This document shows positions 42,983 to 55,201 of a stretch of DNA of 64,000 nt, in pieces. A model generated the notes under the pieces. It was not told the DNA's origin and ran no database searches. It saw only the letters and a program-made list of their open reading frames with translations. The position numbers were made by a program, and so were the translations under genes. How positions within the stretch are numbered: position 1 is the first letter of the stretch; every line of letters starts with the position of its first letter. This DNA is from Zeugodacus cucurbitae (Eukaryota > Arthropoda > Insecta > Diptera > Tephritidae), in NCBI RefSeq assembly GCF_028554725.1, contig NC_071670.1, positions 25,104,001 to 25,168,000 of the forward strand, in the 5' to 3' direction.

Positions 42983-43402
42983 ATGTTTAAATTGTCAGAA
43001 CTCGTACGTTGGCTTGGTCTTACAGAGTTTGAAATATTAGTTAACTTATGCGGAATGCTTACTTTTACGATCATATTAGCGTTTAAAATATCTGCATCTT
43101 CCTCAAATTCTGTAATCGATTGGTTTACAACATTTAGTCCTTTATTTTGTATTGATATTTTTAATGCATACTTTTGTGTGATCGTGGGCATTCGAATGTA
43201 TCTTGATTCTGATAACAAGCGGAAAGCACTTCATAGAGTTATGTGGAGTACATACTTCTTGGTACTTATATCGATATTTAAATATTTATTATGTTTAAAA
43301 TTATCTGGTCAAACTGGCCTTGAATATAGTGAAGTTTTTTCTCCAATTTTTGTTTTACTTCAGTTGGTTGCAATAAGAGCTTGTCAAATACCTAATTCAT
43401 AA
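42983..43402 (+). CDS. Tmem203: TMEM203 homologue, four-pass membrane protein
   Basis: TMEM203 is a small ER/endomembrane protein linked in vertebrates to calcium homeostasis, spermatogenesis and STING signalling. This intact 139-residue frame matches the family length (about 136) and its landmarks: the N-terminal LSELVRWLGLTEFEI, the FSPLF.ID.F..YF..IVGIRM block, LLCLKLSGQTGLEY, and the C-terminal SPIFVLLQLVAIRAC. Hydrophobic segments lie at about 16-36, 48-70, 86-107 and 117-134. There is no signal peptide. The ATG was chosen because it aligns with the family start and lies 18 bases after the Rpp20 stop. It is a single exon. AATATAAATAA near 43409 could be a weak polyadenylation signal. Confidence 0.9.
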   Translation: MFKLSELVRWLGLTEFEILVNLCGMLTFTIILAFKISASSSNSVIDWFTTFSPLFCIDIFNAYFCVIVGIRMYLDSDNKRKALHRVMWSTYFLVLISIFKYLLCLKLSGQTGLEYSEVFSPIFVLLQLVAIRACQIPNS

Positions 43403-44141
43403 AATACTAAATATAAATAACAGAATACAATTTGTGTCGTTAAATTCGTCAATGTGGGCTACAGTATTAATTAACATATGTAACTTGGATTGTTACCTAT
43501 GCAATATAATACACAGGGTATTTATTAATTTCGGAATTGTAACTATACTATAATATATATAGAACTATAAAAATGAAGAGCAGAGAATGAAAAAAAATAT
43601 TTTTGAATATTATATTCCCAAGAGATTTCATCATATAACATTCCAAAGAGCTGATGGAATCCGAATTTGAACTACACATATTTTTACTATTTTTTCACAG
43701 ATTACTTTTTCAAAAATGTGTGGAATAAAATATAATTTTTGCTAATAGTAGAAAACATAAATGCCTGTCATTTCCGTTGAATCAGTAGTCTTAATGCCCA
43801 GAATATTTAGAAGGACTAAGCTATTTTCGAGGTCATGCTATTCATCTAACCTAATCACATTAAGGATGTTAAGCAGCGCCTGGACTGATGGAAAGGAAAT
43901 CAAGGAAAAGAAGCTACTGGGGTAATCTATGTTTTGGGGTTATTTTCTGTTTAAAAATTTTCGGATTGTATCTTCCCAAAATGGCTTATTTTTGTTGAAG
44001 TCAGAGTGGAGTTTTTTCAGAGGAAGAGTTTGATTTTTTAAATGTCTGTTTAAAAATGTAAGCTTGATTTATTCAAATAGACTGAACTCATAAAACGGGT
44101 GCACAAAAGAATATAGGTTTAAGAGGTATTTTTACACATTT
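43403..44141. other. TMEM203 3' flank
   Basis: AT-rich sequence between the TMEM203 stop and the tandem array. No features were recognised beyond possible polyadenylation signals. Confidence 0.5.
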
Positions 44142-44619
44142 TTTAAATATACAATCATATATTTCATTTAGACAATTCAGCATATCAAAAATACATATTT
44201 AAGCAATATTTCGTGAAATTTTTATTTTCAAATTTTGAAAACCTCATCTCTCTGATTAGTTTATCTTAAAACAATAAACTAAAAATATTTCGATAGCACA
44301 TGAATAAATATAGTTGAGTTTTGATTGAATTGAGTTTTGAGATAAACGGGTGATGGGTGGAATTTTCAAAGGGTATATCTCTTAGAATGTTACTCGGACT
44401 GATTTGATATATTGTTAACTAATTGCACTATTTAATAAGACAATATTTTTTTTTTCAAATATTGAAATTTCGAAACTCACCTAACCCCTTATGATAGGAA
44501 GAGTTGAGGGCAACGAAATAGTGATGGAAGGGTTGCCATATCAAACTTTATGAAACTTTATCTCCAATAAACTTTATGAAACTTTACTTTACACTTACAT
44601 CAATTAGTTAATATATTCC

Positions 44620-45510
44620 CATCTCTTGAGAATTTTACATGCTTTAACTTTTGTAAGTTTTTAGTTAACATATCTGAAATAATATTACTAGTTGAAATGT
44701 AATTAAAATACATATATTTCATTTTTGCTAAACATTTGACGCATGTGGTGAAACGTGATGTCGATATGATTCCTCATTGCATAATAGATGTGATTCAAAA
44801 GGTTTTGCGAACTCAAATTGTCATTATTTAATATCATTGGTCCGCTCTGCTCGAACCCCATTCTATTAAGAAGCTTTTTGATATAGTATGCCGCTGCCTC
44901 AGTACTGCTTAAGGTCACAACGCTCTGCTTCTTTGAATCTAAAGAGAATACGCCACCAGCTGCTACAAAAGCATTACCATAATATGACTGTCTATTACTA
45001 GGGTCACTACCAGTCGGCATCTGCAAAACCCTCAAAAGCTTTGCTGATTATGCTGTAGTGTAATTTATAACTTCATATCTTCTTCAAATATCGGAACACA
45101 TGTTTCACTCCTGGTTCAAGTTCTTCATGGAGATCTATATTTCGCAGATACTTTGATACTTTACTCATCGAATGTAGGATATCTGGTCTCGTTGAAATCG
45201 CCAAATACATCAAAGCACATATGGTTGACAGATATTCTACCCGTCGACCTTCTTGCATTGTTTGCTGCTACAATACACCTTAAACCCAGCATCTAATGGT
45301 GTTGCAACCTTTATGCAATCTTCCATGTTGTAATATTTAAGTAGATTTAAGATATAATGATTCTGAGATAATTCTAAGAGTGTTATGGCTAGAGTTTACT
45401 ATGGTAGAGTTTGGCATTCGGGTCTACTAATCAAATTGAAATGCCTGTTCAAATCATATTGCGAAATAATTTCTCCTACCTAAAAGGTAGATATTTTCGC
45501 ATAAAACAAG
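44620..45510 (-). pseudogene. Ty1/copia RT end and RNase H fragment (U1)
   Basis: On the minus strand: LSQNHYILNLLKYYNMEDCI, then ICALMYLAISTRPDILHSMS (end of RT), SDPSNRQSYYGNAFVAAGGV, DSKKQSVVTLSSTEA and LNHIYYAMRNHIDITFHHMR (copia RNase H), and the C-terminal IISDMLTKNLQKLKHVKFS. A frame break separates the two ORFs near 45040-45075. The first RNase H Asp segment is altered and AEY reads AAY, with a deletion after it. The rest of the element is absent. Confidence 0.85.
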
Positions 45511-45524
45511 AGGATGCATAATCA

Positions 45525-46297
45525 AACTTGCAACCCATAGAAGCGGGTGTTCCCCAGGGAAGCGTGCTTGGGCCAATGCTTTACTTGCTTTTTACAAGTG
45601 ATATCCCCAATGACTCAAGTTATGTGACAGCGACGTTTGCGGATGACACAGCCCTATCCTTCGAGCAGCAGTCCAAGTGGCGCATTAAATTAAACAATTC
45701 CAAATTAATACACGTAGACTTTACTTAAAAAATAACATCATACCATCCCATTTATATAAATGGTACTCCTATACCACATTACAATAATACTAAGTACCTA
45801 GGAATCACCCTAGATGCTTAGTTTCGCTGGAAAAAGCATGTCAATAAAAAAGGGGTGAGCTTGATACAAAATTTGCTAAGTTTTACCACCTAGTCGGTAG
45901 ATCCACGCTTTCAATATAACCAAGTGCTAAAGCCAATTTGGGACTATGGAGCTCAACTATGGGGTTGCTCAAGTCAAAGCTGTATTGCCTGCATTCAGCG
46001 CTTCCAAAATAAGGTAAGTATAGTTAATGCTTCTTGGCATGTTAGATCTGCTAACCTTCATCGTGATCTTGGTGTAGATTCAGTAGTAAACGAAATAACC
46101 AAACTTACAAAGTCTCACGAAATGAGACTTGGAGGCATCCAGACTCATCGAAACTGCTGAACGAGAAAACCGACTGAAACGTAACGTTGCAGCAAATGAA
46201 TTTCTCTAACATTTAGCTTTTAATTATTTTTTAACTTATTAGAATTGAATTGTTGTTTGTATTTAAGCATTGTATAATAAGTACAATAAAAAAATAA
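45525..46297 (+). pseudogene. Jockey LINE RT 3' fragment (U1)
   Basis: LQPIEAGVPQGSVLGPML, then ATFADDTALSF (FADD box) fused after a deletion to WRIKLNNSKLIHVDFT, a stop, YLGITLDA-stop-FRWKKHV, and PIWDYGAQLWGCSSQSCIAC then IQRFQNKV. It ends with AATAAAAAAATA, a LINE 3' end. It is related to, but distinct from, the LINE at 30774-37003. Confidence 0.85.
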
Positions 46298-46619
46298 CCT
46301 TAAATGATTAAAATAATGAGCCTGGCTTGGTGACGGCTCAATGCGTTCTGTCCATAGTTTGATCAGTTTTATAAATTCAAAGGCAATTCGGTCAAACATA
46401 TAGATGGTTTGTTAAAATGGTTGGTAGGATTATCTATCGCTGGAACCAGCGATTGACTAGCGAGATTTTGTACTATATTATTGAGAGATTTCCCGTATCG
46501 CTGCTAAAACTGCAACCCAATCTTATATTCGGTCATCCTGACGTATCGTTCGTCTCATATCTGACATCTTTTCATGTCCTCTGAAGTAGCAGTAGTAGAG
46601 CTTCCTTCGTGATCACACA
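46298..46619. other. Unrecognised spacer in the array unit
   Basis: The plus strand reads briefly as HIDGLLKWLVGLSIAGTSD before a stop, perhaps a retrotransposon gag scrap. It repeats at about 51135-51456, 55962-56283 and 60802-61123. Confidence 0.35.
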
Positions 46620-47577
46620 CTTTCTACACCTTCTCTGAATGCCTACTTTAGCTTTGTCGAGTCTGCAAAACCAGCTCCTGCCAGCAAACAAGGCAAAGGC
46701 GAGAGGATGAGTCATCACAGCGACCAACTGAACAGCACCCAAAGCAGAGCTTAGAAAGAACAAAAGCAGCAGAGAACGGCAGCCAACAACGGCCAGCAAC
46801 AAACATGAACGCATCAACAAGTAAGCAGGTACCGTCAAGCGAACAGACAGCGAAGAAAAACATAACACAATGTGAGAATGCACAAACATAAAAGGTCCAT
46901 CTGTTCAGATTGGCAGCGGTCAATCCTAAAAATATTTCAAGGTGGAGCGCCAAGTAGGAATAAACCTGAAGTTTTAAATGGCAACATATTTGCTTTACTA
47001 AGCAATGGTTCTGATGATGATACGAAAGGTAGGTACAAAAAACTTTCACATAGTGCCTTTAAAAAGGCAATATAGATGAGACGAAAATACAGACATACAC
47101 TGAGAAAAGTTTTATGGATGCTGTAAAGTTTTTTCATATAATAACAAAAATTATTGTCCCTCTCCCTCGAAGCTCTCGAAGAATGCGGCTTTGGAATTAA
47201 AAATAACAGAAATAAAGTCCCACAACCAATGTTCAAAATAGAACTGATGCCAAATACTAACCAACTTAAGAAAATTAGTCCCATCCAATATATAATTTTA
47301 AAAACACAAAAGAAACGGTGTGGTATGTGGTGATTTACTTACATTTCAAAATGTACCCTCAAGAAAGAGGATTTAAATAAAAAATGCAGCAATTTTGGAG
47401 GAAGTCACACTGCCAATTACACTGGTTGTCCTGTTTATAAAGATTTGAAATCGGAGTTGTCACAGGAAATCCAAGCACGACGTAACCAAATGTTACATGC
47501 TCCCCGTAATGAAATTATAGCAATAACAGATCAGAATCCAAATCCTATTAAGAATAATGCTATGCGTATTATTAGTC
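46620..47577 (+). pseudogene. Jockey LINE ORF1 fragment (U1)
   Basis: NAYFSFVESAKPAPASKQ (46638 on) and, after frame changes, NIDETKIQTYTEKSFMDAVK and KKCSNFGGSHTANYTGCPVY match ORF1 at 30999-32492. It has many stops, a mid-gene deletion, and a zinc-knuckle Cys changed to Phe (CSNF). Confidence 0.82.
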
Positions 47578-47717
47578 GTAATAAATATTGGGTATTTTAA
47601 TTTAAATGCCCAAAAATTAGTAATCTGTCTGATCTGGTAATAATGTAAAATATTATAAAAAACGCAAATTTTGAGGCGCTCTCACACTGGAATAAGTTGG
47701 ATATCCCTTTATCCCTG
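47578..47717 (-). mobile_element. hAT-like element end (U1)
   Basis: Reverse complement of 25206-25345: terminal CAGGGATAAAGGGATATCC on the minus strand. Only this end is present. Equivalent copies: 52416-52555, 57243-57382 and 62083-62222. Confidence 0.78.
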
Positions 47718-48090
47718 CTAAAGTGCTGAACACAAAGACGACGACACGACGTAGCGACGGTCGACTACAAATGTCTCCTTGCAGCCAGCGTCTTGAACAT
47801 TTTGAAGGCAGCGACATATCAAACTGCAATTTCATTGTTGCCGTACTGTAAACTTTCACTTCAATAAATTTTACTTATTTTGTTCAAAGTGAAATTTTTT
47901 GTACAAAAAATGTATAAAGAGGTTGATTAATTTGTTTTAAATAATCGATTGTTATTAAAAATGATATATCAAAGCTGTTTTATGCTTCTGTTGGCAAAAT
48001 AAAGTCATACTTGTTAGAACTATGAATAATTTTACATTTCACATATTAGTGGCAGCTCTACAGCGGCCATTGTCGTCGGCAAAATTAGAA
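47718..48090. other. Unrecognised spacer in the array unit
   Basis: No homology recognised. It repeats in the other units. In U4 the 82-base extra segment begins within the equivalent region. Confidence 0.4.
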
Positions 48091-48094
48091 ACAT

Positions 48095-48357
48095 TTCTAT
48101 TAATAAAAGCTAAATGTTAGAGGAATTCATTTGCTGCTACAGTTGCCTTGCTAAATCTGAAGGCCTCTTACGTTTCAGTCTGCTTTCTCGTTCAGCAGTT
48201 CCGATGAGTTTGGATGCCTCTTCATTTACATGCTGTCTAAGCCTCATTTCGCGAGTTTTTACAAGTTTGGTGAAGGTCAGTAGACCTAACATACCAAGGA
48301 GCATTAACTATACTTTTTAGTACCTTATTTTGAAAGCGCTGAATGCAGGCAATACAG
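48095..48357 (-). pseudogene. Jockey LINE RT tail, inverted (U1)
   Basis: The minus strand carries 'attcagcgctttcaaaataagg' to 'tttctcattt..agctttt', a diverged copy of the 3' end at 46000-46215. Copies: 52933-53195, 57760-58022 and 62682-62944. Confidence 0.7.
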
Positions 48358-48530
48358 TTTCGACAAAACCAAATGCAAACTTTATTAAGTAAAAAATGAG
48401 CGTACTAAATATCTGAATATGGAATGCTAACGGTATTGTGATTGGCGTTCAACCGTTTAGCCGGTATTAACGGTAACGGTATTAACCAACATAAATTGGA
48501 GTTTATAAGATTTCTGTCTGCATAAATAGT
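48358..48530 (+). pseudogene. Jockey LINE ORF1 end and ORF2 start (U1)
   Basis: It reads NQMQTLLSK-like then ATGAGCGTACTAAATATCTG, matching the ATGA overlap of ORF1/ORF2 at 32489, with Cys replaced by a stop. An insertion of ~45 bases follows WNANG. Copies: 53196-53368, 58023-58195 and 62945-63117. Confidence 0.75.
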
Positions 48531-48561
48531 AGTTTTATATTTTGTTGTGCTAAGATTGCGA

Positions 48562-48768
48562 TCATTGGATCGTATTGCTTATATGATCTGTAGAAAATAG
48601 TATAGTATCATCGGACCGATGATAAATAGCCACCCCACCTGCTGGATGATTGTCTCTTTTGAAACTTGTTATAAAGTTCAAATTTGGAATGTCATTGGTT
48701 TCTTCGTTACTCACATGAGTTTCTGATAATATTAACACACTCATTTTCTCAACAAGAGCATCAACTGA
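48562..48768 (-). pseudogene. Helentron-type endonuclease piece (U1)
   Basis: VDALVEKMSVLILSETHVSN, then HPAGGVAIYHRSD, cut at its N-terminal side by the unit edge. Copies: 53400-53606, 58227-58433, and the longer one in U4. Confidence 0.75.
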
Positions 48769-49458
48769 ATATTTTAAATATACAATCATATATTTCATTT
48801 AGACAATTCAGCATATCAAAAATACATATTTAAGCAATATTTCGTGAAATTTTTATTTTCAAATTTTGAAAACCTCATCTCTCTGATTAGTTTATCTTAA
48901 AACAATAAACTAAAAATATTTCGATAGCACATGGATAAATATAGTTCATGAATGAAGTTAAAGATAAAATATTGAAATTTGAATTTTTAACAATTTTTAC
49001 TAAAAAACACACTTTTTCACCATATATTGGCTCTAGAAGAATAGTTGTAACAAAAATAAAATAAAAAAACCTTCGTTATTAGACAATATTATTTCAAAGA
49101 TATTTGCAAAATTTGAACAAAATCGCTTAATAACTTTTCGAGAAATCGTGTCCACCGACTTACAAAATTGAGTTTTGAGATAAACGCGTGATGGGTGGAA
49201 TTTTCAAAGGGTATATCTCTTAGAATGTTACTCGGACTGATTTGATATATTGTTAACTAATTGCACTATTTAATAAGACAATATTTTTTTTTTTCAAATA
49301 TTGAAATTTCGAAACTCACCTAACCCCTTATGATAGGAAGAGTTGAGGGCAACGAAATAGTGACGGAAGGGTTGCCATATCAAACTTTATGAAACTTTAT
49401 CTCCAATAAACTTTATGAAACTTTACTTTACACTTACATCAATTAGTTAATATATTCC

Positions 49459-50347
49459 CATCTCTTGAGAATTTTACATGCTTTAACTTTTGTAAGTTTT
49501 TAGTTAACATATCTGAAATAATATTACTAGTTGAAATGTAATTAAAATACATATATTTCATTTTTGCTAAACATTTGACGCATGTGGTGAAACGTGATGT
49601 CGATATGATTCCTCATTGCATAATAGATGTGATTCAAAAGGTTTTGCGAACTCAAATTGTCATTATTTAATATCATTGGTCCGCTCTGCTCGAACCCCAT
49701 TCTATTAAGAAGCTTTTTGATATAGTATGCCGCTGCCTCAGTACTGCTTAAGGTCACAACGCTCTGCTTCTTTGAATCTAAAGAGAATACGCCACCAGCT
49801 GCTACAAAAGCATTACCATAATATGACTGTCTATTACTAGGGTCACTACCAGTCGGCATCTGCAAAACCCTCAAAAGCTTTGCCGATTATGCTGTAGTGT
49901 AATTTATAACTTCATATCTTCTTCAAATATCGGAACATGTTTCACTCCTGGTTCAAGTTCTTCATGGAGATCTATATTTCGCAGATACTTTGATACTTTA
50001 CTCATCGAATGTAGGATATCTGGTCTCGTTGAAATCGCCAAATACATCAAAGCACATATGGTTGACTGATATTCTACCCGTCGACCTTCTTGCATTGTTT
50101 GCTGCTACAATACACCTTAAACCCAGCATCTAATGGTGTTGCAACCTTTATGCAATCTTCCATGTTGTAATATTTAAGTAGATTTAAGATATAATGATTC
50201 TGAGATAATTCTAAGAGTGTTATGGCTAGAGTTTACTATGATAGAGTTTGGCATTCGGGTCTACTAATCAAATTGAAATGCCTGTTCAAATCATATTGCG
50301 AAATAATTTCTCCTACCTAAAAGGTAGATATTTTCGCATAAAACAAG
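49459..50347 (-). pseudogene. Ty1/copia fragment (U2)
   Basis: Copy of the U1 fragment. The STRPDILHS frame ends differently because of a 2-base deletion near 49936. Confidence 0.85.
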
Positions 50348-50361
50348 AGGATGCATAATCA

Positions 50362-51134
50362 AACTTGCAACCCATAGAAGCGGGTGTTCCCCAGGGAAGC
50401 GTGCTTGGGCCAATGCTTTACTTGCTTTTTACAAGTGATATCCCCAATGACTCAAGTTATGTGACAGCGACGTTTGCGGATGACACAGCCCTATCCTTCG
50501 AGCAGCAGTCCAAGTGGCGCATTAAATTAAACAATTCCAAATTAATACACGTAGACTTTACTTAAAAAATAACATCATACCATCCCATTTATATAAATGG
50601 TACTCCTATACCACATTACAATAATACTAAGTACCTAGGAATCACCCTAGATGCTTAGTTTCGCTGGAAAAAGCATGTCAATAAAAAAGGGGTGAGCTTG
50701 ATACAAAATTTGCTAAGTTTTACCACCTAGTCGGTAGATCCACGCTTTCAATATAACCAAGTGCTAAAGCCAATTTGGGACTATGGAGCTCAACTATGGG
50801 GTTGCTCAAGTCAAAGCTGTATTGCCTGCATTCAGCGCTTCCAAAATAAGGTAAGTATAGTTAATGCTTCTTGGCATGTTAGATCTGCTAACCTTCATCG
50901 TGATCTTGGTGTAGATTCAGTAGTAAACGAAATAACCAAACTTACAAAGTCTCACGAAATGAGACTTGGAGGCATCCAGACTCATCGAAACTGCTGAACG
51001 AGAAAACCGACTGAAACGTAACGTTGCAGCAAATGAATTTCTCTAACATTTAGCTTTTAATTATTTTTTAACTTATTAGAATTGAATTGTTGTTTGTATT
51101 TAAGCATTGTATAATAAGTACAATAAAAAAATAA
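50362..51134 (+). pseudogene. Jockey LINE RT 3' fragment (U2)
   Basis: Same structure and same stops as in U1. Confidence 0.85.
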
Positions 51135-51456
51135 CCTTAAATGATTAAAATAATGAGCCTGGCTTGGTGACGGCTCAATGCGTTCTGTCCATAGTTTGAT
51201 CAGTTTTATAAATTCAAAGGCAATTCGGTCAAACATATAGATGGTTTGTTAAAATGGTTGGTAGGATTATCTATCGCTGGAACCAGCGATTGACTAGCGA
51301 GATTTTGTACTATATTATTGAGAGATTTCCCGTATCGCTGCTAAAACTGCAACCCAATCTTATATTCGGTCATGCTGACGTATCGTTCGTCTCATATCTG
51401 ACATCTTTTCATGTCCTCTGAAGTAGCAGTAGTAGAGCTTCCTTCGTGATCACACA

Positions 51457-52417
51457 CTTTCTACACCTTCTCTGAATGCCTACTTTAGCTTTGTCGAGTC
51501 TGCAAAACCAGCTCCTGCCAGCAAACAAGGCAAAGGCGAGAGGATGAGTCATCACAGCGACCAACTGAACAGCACCCAAAGCAGAGCTTAGAAAGAACAA
51601 AAGCAGCAGAGAACGGCAGCCAACAACGGCCAGCAACAAACATGAACGCATCAACAAGTAAGCAGGTACCGTCAAGCGAACAGACAGCGAAGAAAAACAT
51701 AACACAATGTGAGAATGCACAAACATAAAAGGTCCATCTGTTCAGATTGGCAGCGGTCAATCCTAAAAATATTTCAAGGTGGAGCGCCAAGTAGGAATAA
51801 ACCTGAAGTTTTAAATGGCAACATATTTGCTTTACTAAGCAATGGTTCTGATGATGATACGAAAGGTAGGTACAAAAAACTTTCACATAGTGCCTTTAAA
51901 AAAGGCAATATAGATGAGACGAAAATACAGACATACACTGAGAAAAGTTTTATGGATGCTGTAAAGTTTTTTCATATAATAACAAAAATTATTATCCCTC
52001 TCCCTCGAAGCTCTCGAAGAATGCGGCTTTGGAATTAAAAATAACAGAAATAAAGTCCCACAACCAATGTTCAAAATAGAACTGATGCCAAATACTAACC
52101 AACTTAAGAAAATTAGTCCCATCCAATATATAATTTTAAAAACACAAAAGAAACGGTGTGGTATGTGGTGATTTACTTACATTTCAAAATGTACCCTCAA
52201 GAAAGAGGATTTAAATAAAAAATGCAGCAATTTTGGAGGAAGTCACACTGCCAATTACACTGGTTGTCCTGTTTATAAAGATTTGAAATCGGAGTTGTCA
52301 CAGGAAATCCAAGCACGACGTAACCAAATGTTACATGCTCCCCGTAATGAAATTATAGCAATAACAGATCAGAATCCAAATCCTATTAAGAATAATGCTA
52401 TGCGTATTATTAGTCGT
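51457..52417 (+). pseudogene. Jockey LINE ORF1 fragment (U2)
   Basis: Copy of the U1 fragment with one more A in the AAAAAA run near 51899, which extends the open frame to 109 codons. Confidence 0.82.
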
Positions 52418-54297
52418 AATAAATATTGGGTATTTTAATTTAAATGCCCAAAAATTAGTAATCTGTCTGATCTGGTAATAATGTAAAATATTATAAAAAA
52501 CGCAAATTTTGAGGCGCTCTCACACTGGAATAAGTTGGATATCCCTTTATCCCTGCTAAAGTGCTGAACACAAAGACGACGACACGACGTAGCGACGGTC
52601 GACTACAAATGTCTCCTTGCAGCCAGCGTCTTGAACATTTTGAAGGCAGCGACATATCAAACTGCAATTTCATTGTTGCCGTACTGTAACCTTTCACTTC
52701 AATAAATTTTACTTATTTTGTTCAAAGTGAAATTTTTTGTACAAAAAATGTATAAAGAGGTTGATTAATTTGTTTTAAATAATCGATTGTTATTAAAAAT
52801 GATATATCAAAGCTGTTTTATGCTTCTGTTGGCAAAATAAAGTCATACTTGTTAGAACTATGAATAATTTTACATTTCACATATTAGTGGCAGCTCTACA
52901 GCGGCCATTGTCGTCGGCAAAATTAGAAACATTTCTATTAATAAAAGCTAAATGTTAGAGGAATTCATTTGCTGCTACAGTTGCCTTGCTAAATCTGAAG
53001 GCCTCTTACGTTTCAGTCTGCTTTCTCGTTCAGCAGTTCCGATGAGTTTGGATGCCTCTTCATTTACATGCTGTCTAAGCCTCATTTCGCGAGTTTTTAC
53101 AAGTTTGGTGAAGGTCAGTAGACCTAACATACCAAGGAGCATTAACTATACTTTTTAGTACCTTATTTTGAAAGCGCTGAATGCAGGCAATACAGTTTCG
53201 ACAAAACCAAATGCAAACTTTATTAAGTAAAAAATGAGCGTACTAAATATCTGAATATGGAATGCTAACGGTATTGTGATTGGCGTTCAACCGTTTAGCC
53301 GGTATTAACGGTAACGGTATTAACCAACATAAATTGGAGTTTATAAGATTTCTGTCTGCATAAATAGTAGTTTTATATTTTGTTGTGCTAAGATTGCGAT
53401 CATTGGATCGTATTGCTTATATGATCTGTAGAAAATAGTATAGTATCATCGGACCGATGATAAATAGCCACCCCACCTGCTGGATGATTGTCTCTTTTGA
53501 AACTTGTTATAAAGTTCAAATTTGGAATGTCATTGGTTTCTTCGTTACTCACATGAGTTTCTGATAATATTAACACACTCATTTTCTCAACAAGAGCATC
53601 AACTGAATATTTTAAATATACAATCATATATTTCATTTAGACAATTCAGCATATCAAAAATACATATTTAAGCAATATTTCGTGAAATTTTTATTTTCAA
53701 ATTTTGAAAACCTCATCTCTCTGATTAGTTTATCTTAAAACAATAAACTAAAAATATTTCGATAGCACATGGATAAATATAGTTCATGAATGAAGTTAAA
53801 GATAAAATATTGAAATTTGAATTTTTAACAATTTTTACTAAAAAACACACTTTTTCACCATATATTGGCTCTAGAAGAATAGTTGTAACAAAAATAAAAT
53901 AAAAAAAACCTTCGTTATTAGACAATATTATTTCAAAGATATTTGCAAAATTTGAACAAAATCGCTTAATAACTTTTCGAGAAATCGTGTCCACCGACTT
54001 ACAAAATTGAGTTTTGAGATAAACGCGTGATGGGTGGAATTTTCAAAGGGTATATCTCTTAGAATGTTACTCGGACTGATTTGATATATTGTTAACTAAT
54101 TGCACTATTTAATAAGACAATATTTTTTTTTTTCAAATATTGAAATTTCGAAACTCACCTAACCCCTTATGATAGGAAGAGTTGAGGGCAACGAAATAGT
54201 GACGGAAGGGTTGCCATATCAAACTTTATGAAACTTTATCTCCAATAAACTTTATGAAACTTTACTTTACACTTACATCAATTAGTTAATATATTCC

Positions 54298-55187
54298 CAT
54301 CTCTTGAGAATTTTACATGCTTTAACTTTTGTAAGTTTTTAGTTAACATATCTGAAATAATATTACTAGTTGAAATGTAATTAAAATACATATATTTCAT
54401 TTTTGCTAAACATTTGACGCATGTGGTGAAACGTGATGTCGATATGATTCCTCATTGCATAATAGATGTGATTCAAAAGGTTTTGCGAACTCAAATTGTC
54501 ATTATTTAATATCATTGGTCCGCTCTGCTCGAACCCCATTCTATTAAGAAGCTTTTTGATATAGTATGCCGCTGCCTCAGTACTGCTTAAGGTCACAACG
54601 CTCTGCTTCTTTGAATCTAAAGAGAATACGCCACCAGCTGCTACAAAAGCATTACCATAATATGACTGTCTATTACTAGGGTCACTACCAGTCGGCATCT
54701 GCAAAACCCTCAAAAGCTTTGCCGATTATGCTGTAGTGTAATTTATAACTTCATATCTTCTTCAAATATCGGAACATGTTTCACTCCTGGTTCAAGTTCT
54801 TCATGGAGATCTATATTTCGCAGATACTTTGATACTTTACTCATCGAATGTAGGATATCTGGTCTCGTTGAAATCGCCAAATACATCAAAGCACATATGG
54901 TTGACTGATATTCTACCCGTCGACCTTCTTGCATTGTTTGCTGCTACAATACACCTTAAACCCAGCATCTAATGGTGTTGCAACCTTTATGCAATCTTCC
55001 ATGTTGTAATATTTAAGTAGATTTAAGATATAATGATTCTGAGATAATTCTAAGAGTGTTATGGCTAGAGTTTACTATGATAGAGTTTGGCATTCGGGTC
55101 TACTAATCAAATTGAAATGCCTGTTCAAATCATATTGCGAAATAATTTCTTCCTACCTAAAAGGTAGATATTTTCGCATAAAACAAG
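54298..55187 (-). pseudogene. Ty1/copia fragment (U3)
   Basis: As in U2, including the 2-base deletion. An extra T near 55150 is shared with U4. Confidence 0.85.
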
Positions 55188-55201
55188 AGGATGCATAATC
55201 A

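Larger units (their letters stand above)
44142..48772. repeat. Macrosatellite unit U1 (4631 bp)
   Basis: First of four head-to-tail copies of a composite transposon-fossil unit. The edge starts at TTTAAATATACAATC. It lacks ~207 bases present in the others (after 44319, between ATAAATATAG and TTGAGTTTTGAG). It has private GACAGATATTC (others GACTGATATTC). Confidence 0.93.
48773..53610. repeat. Macrosatellite unit U2 (4838 bp)
   Basis: Same order as U1 with the ~207-base segment present. It shares with U3 the 2-bp-shorter CGGAACATG (U1 and U4 have CGGAACACATG), and with U1 the CAAGTAGGAAT variant. It has a private CATGCTGACG (near 51371). Confidence 0.93.

Noticed and set aside
42874..43218. 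114-codon minus frame over TMEM203
   Set aside because: It is antisense to TMEM203 and the last Rpp20 exon, both of which have clear homology on the plus strand.
46572..47049. 105- and 133-codon minus frames with hydrophobic runs, repeated in all array units
   Set aside because: They are antisense to the LINE ORF1 remnant. They recur only because the unit is repeated.
48114..48320. 68-codon plus frame repeated in each unit
   Set aside because: The opposite strand encodes the inverted LINE RT tail, so this is a shadow frame.
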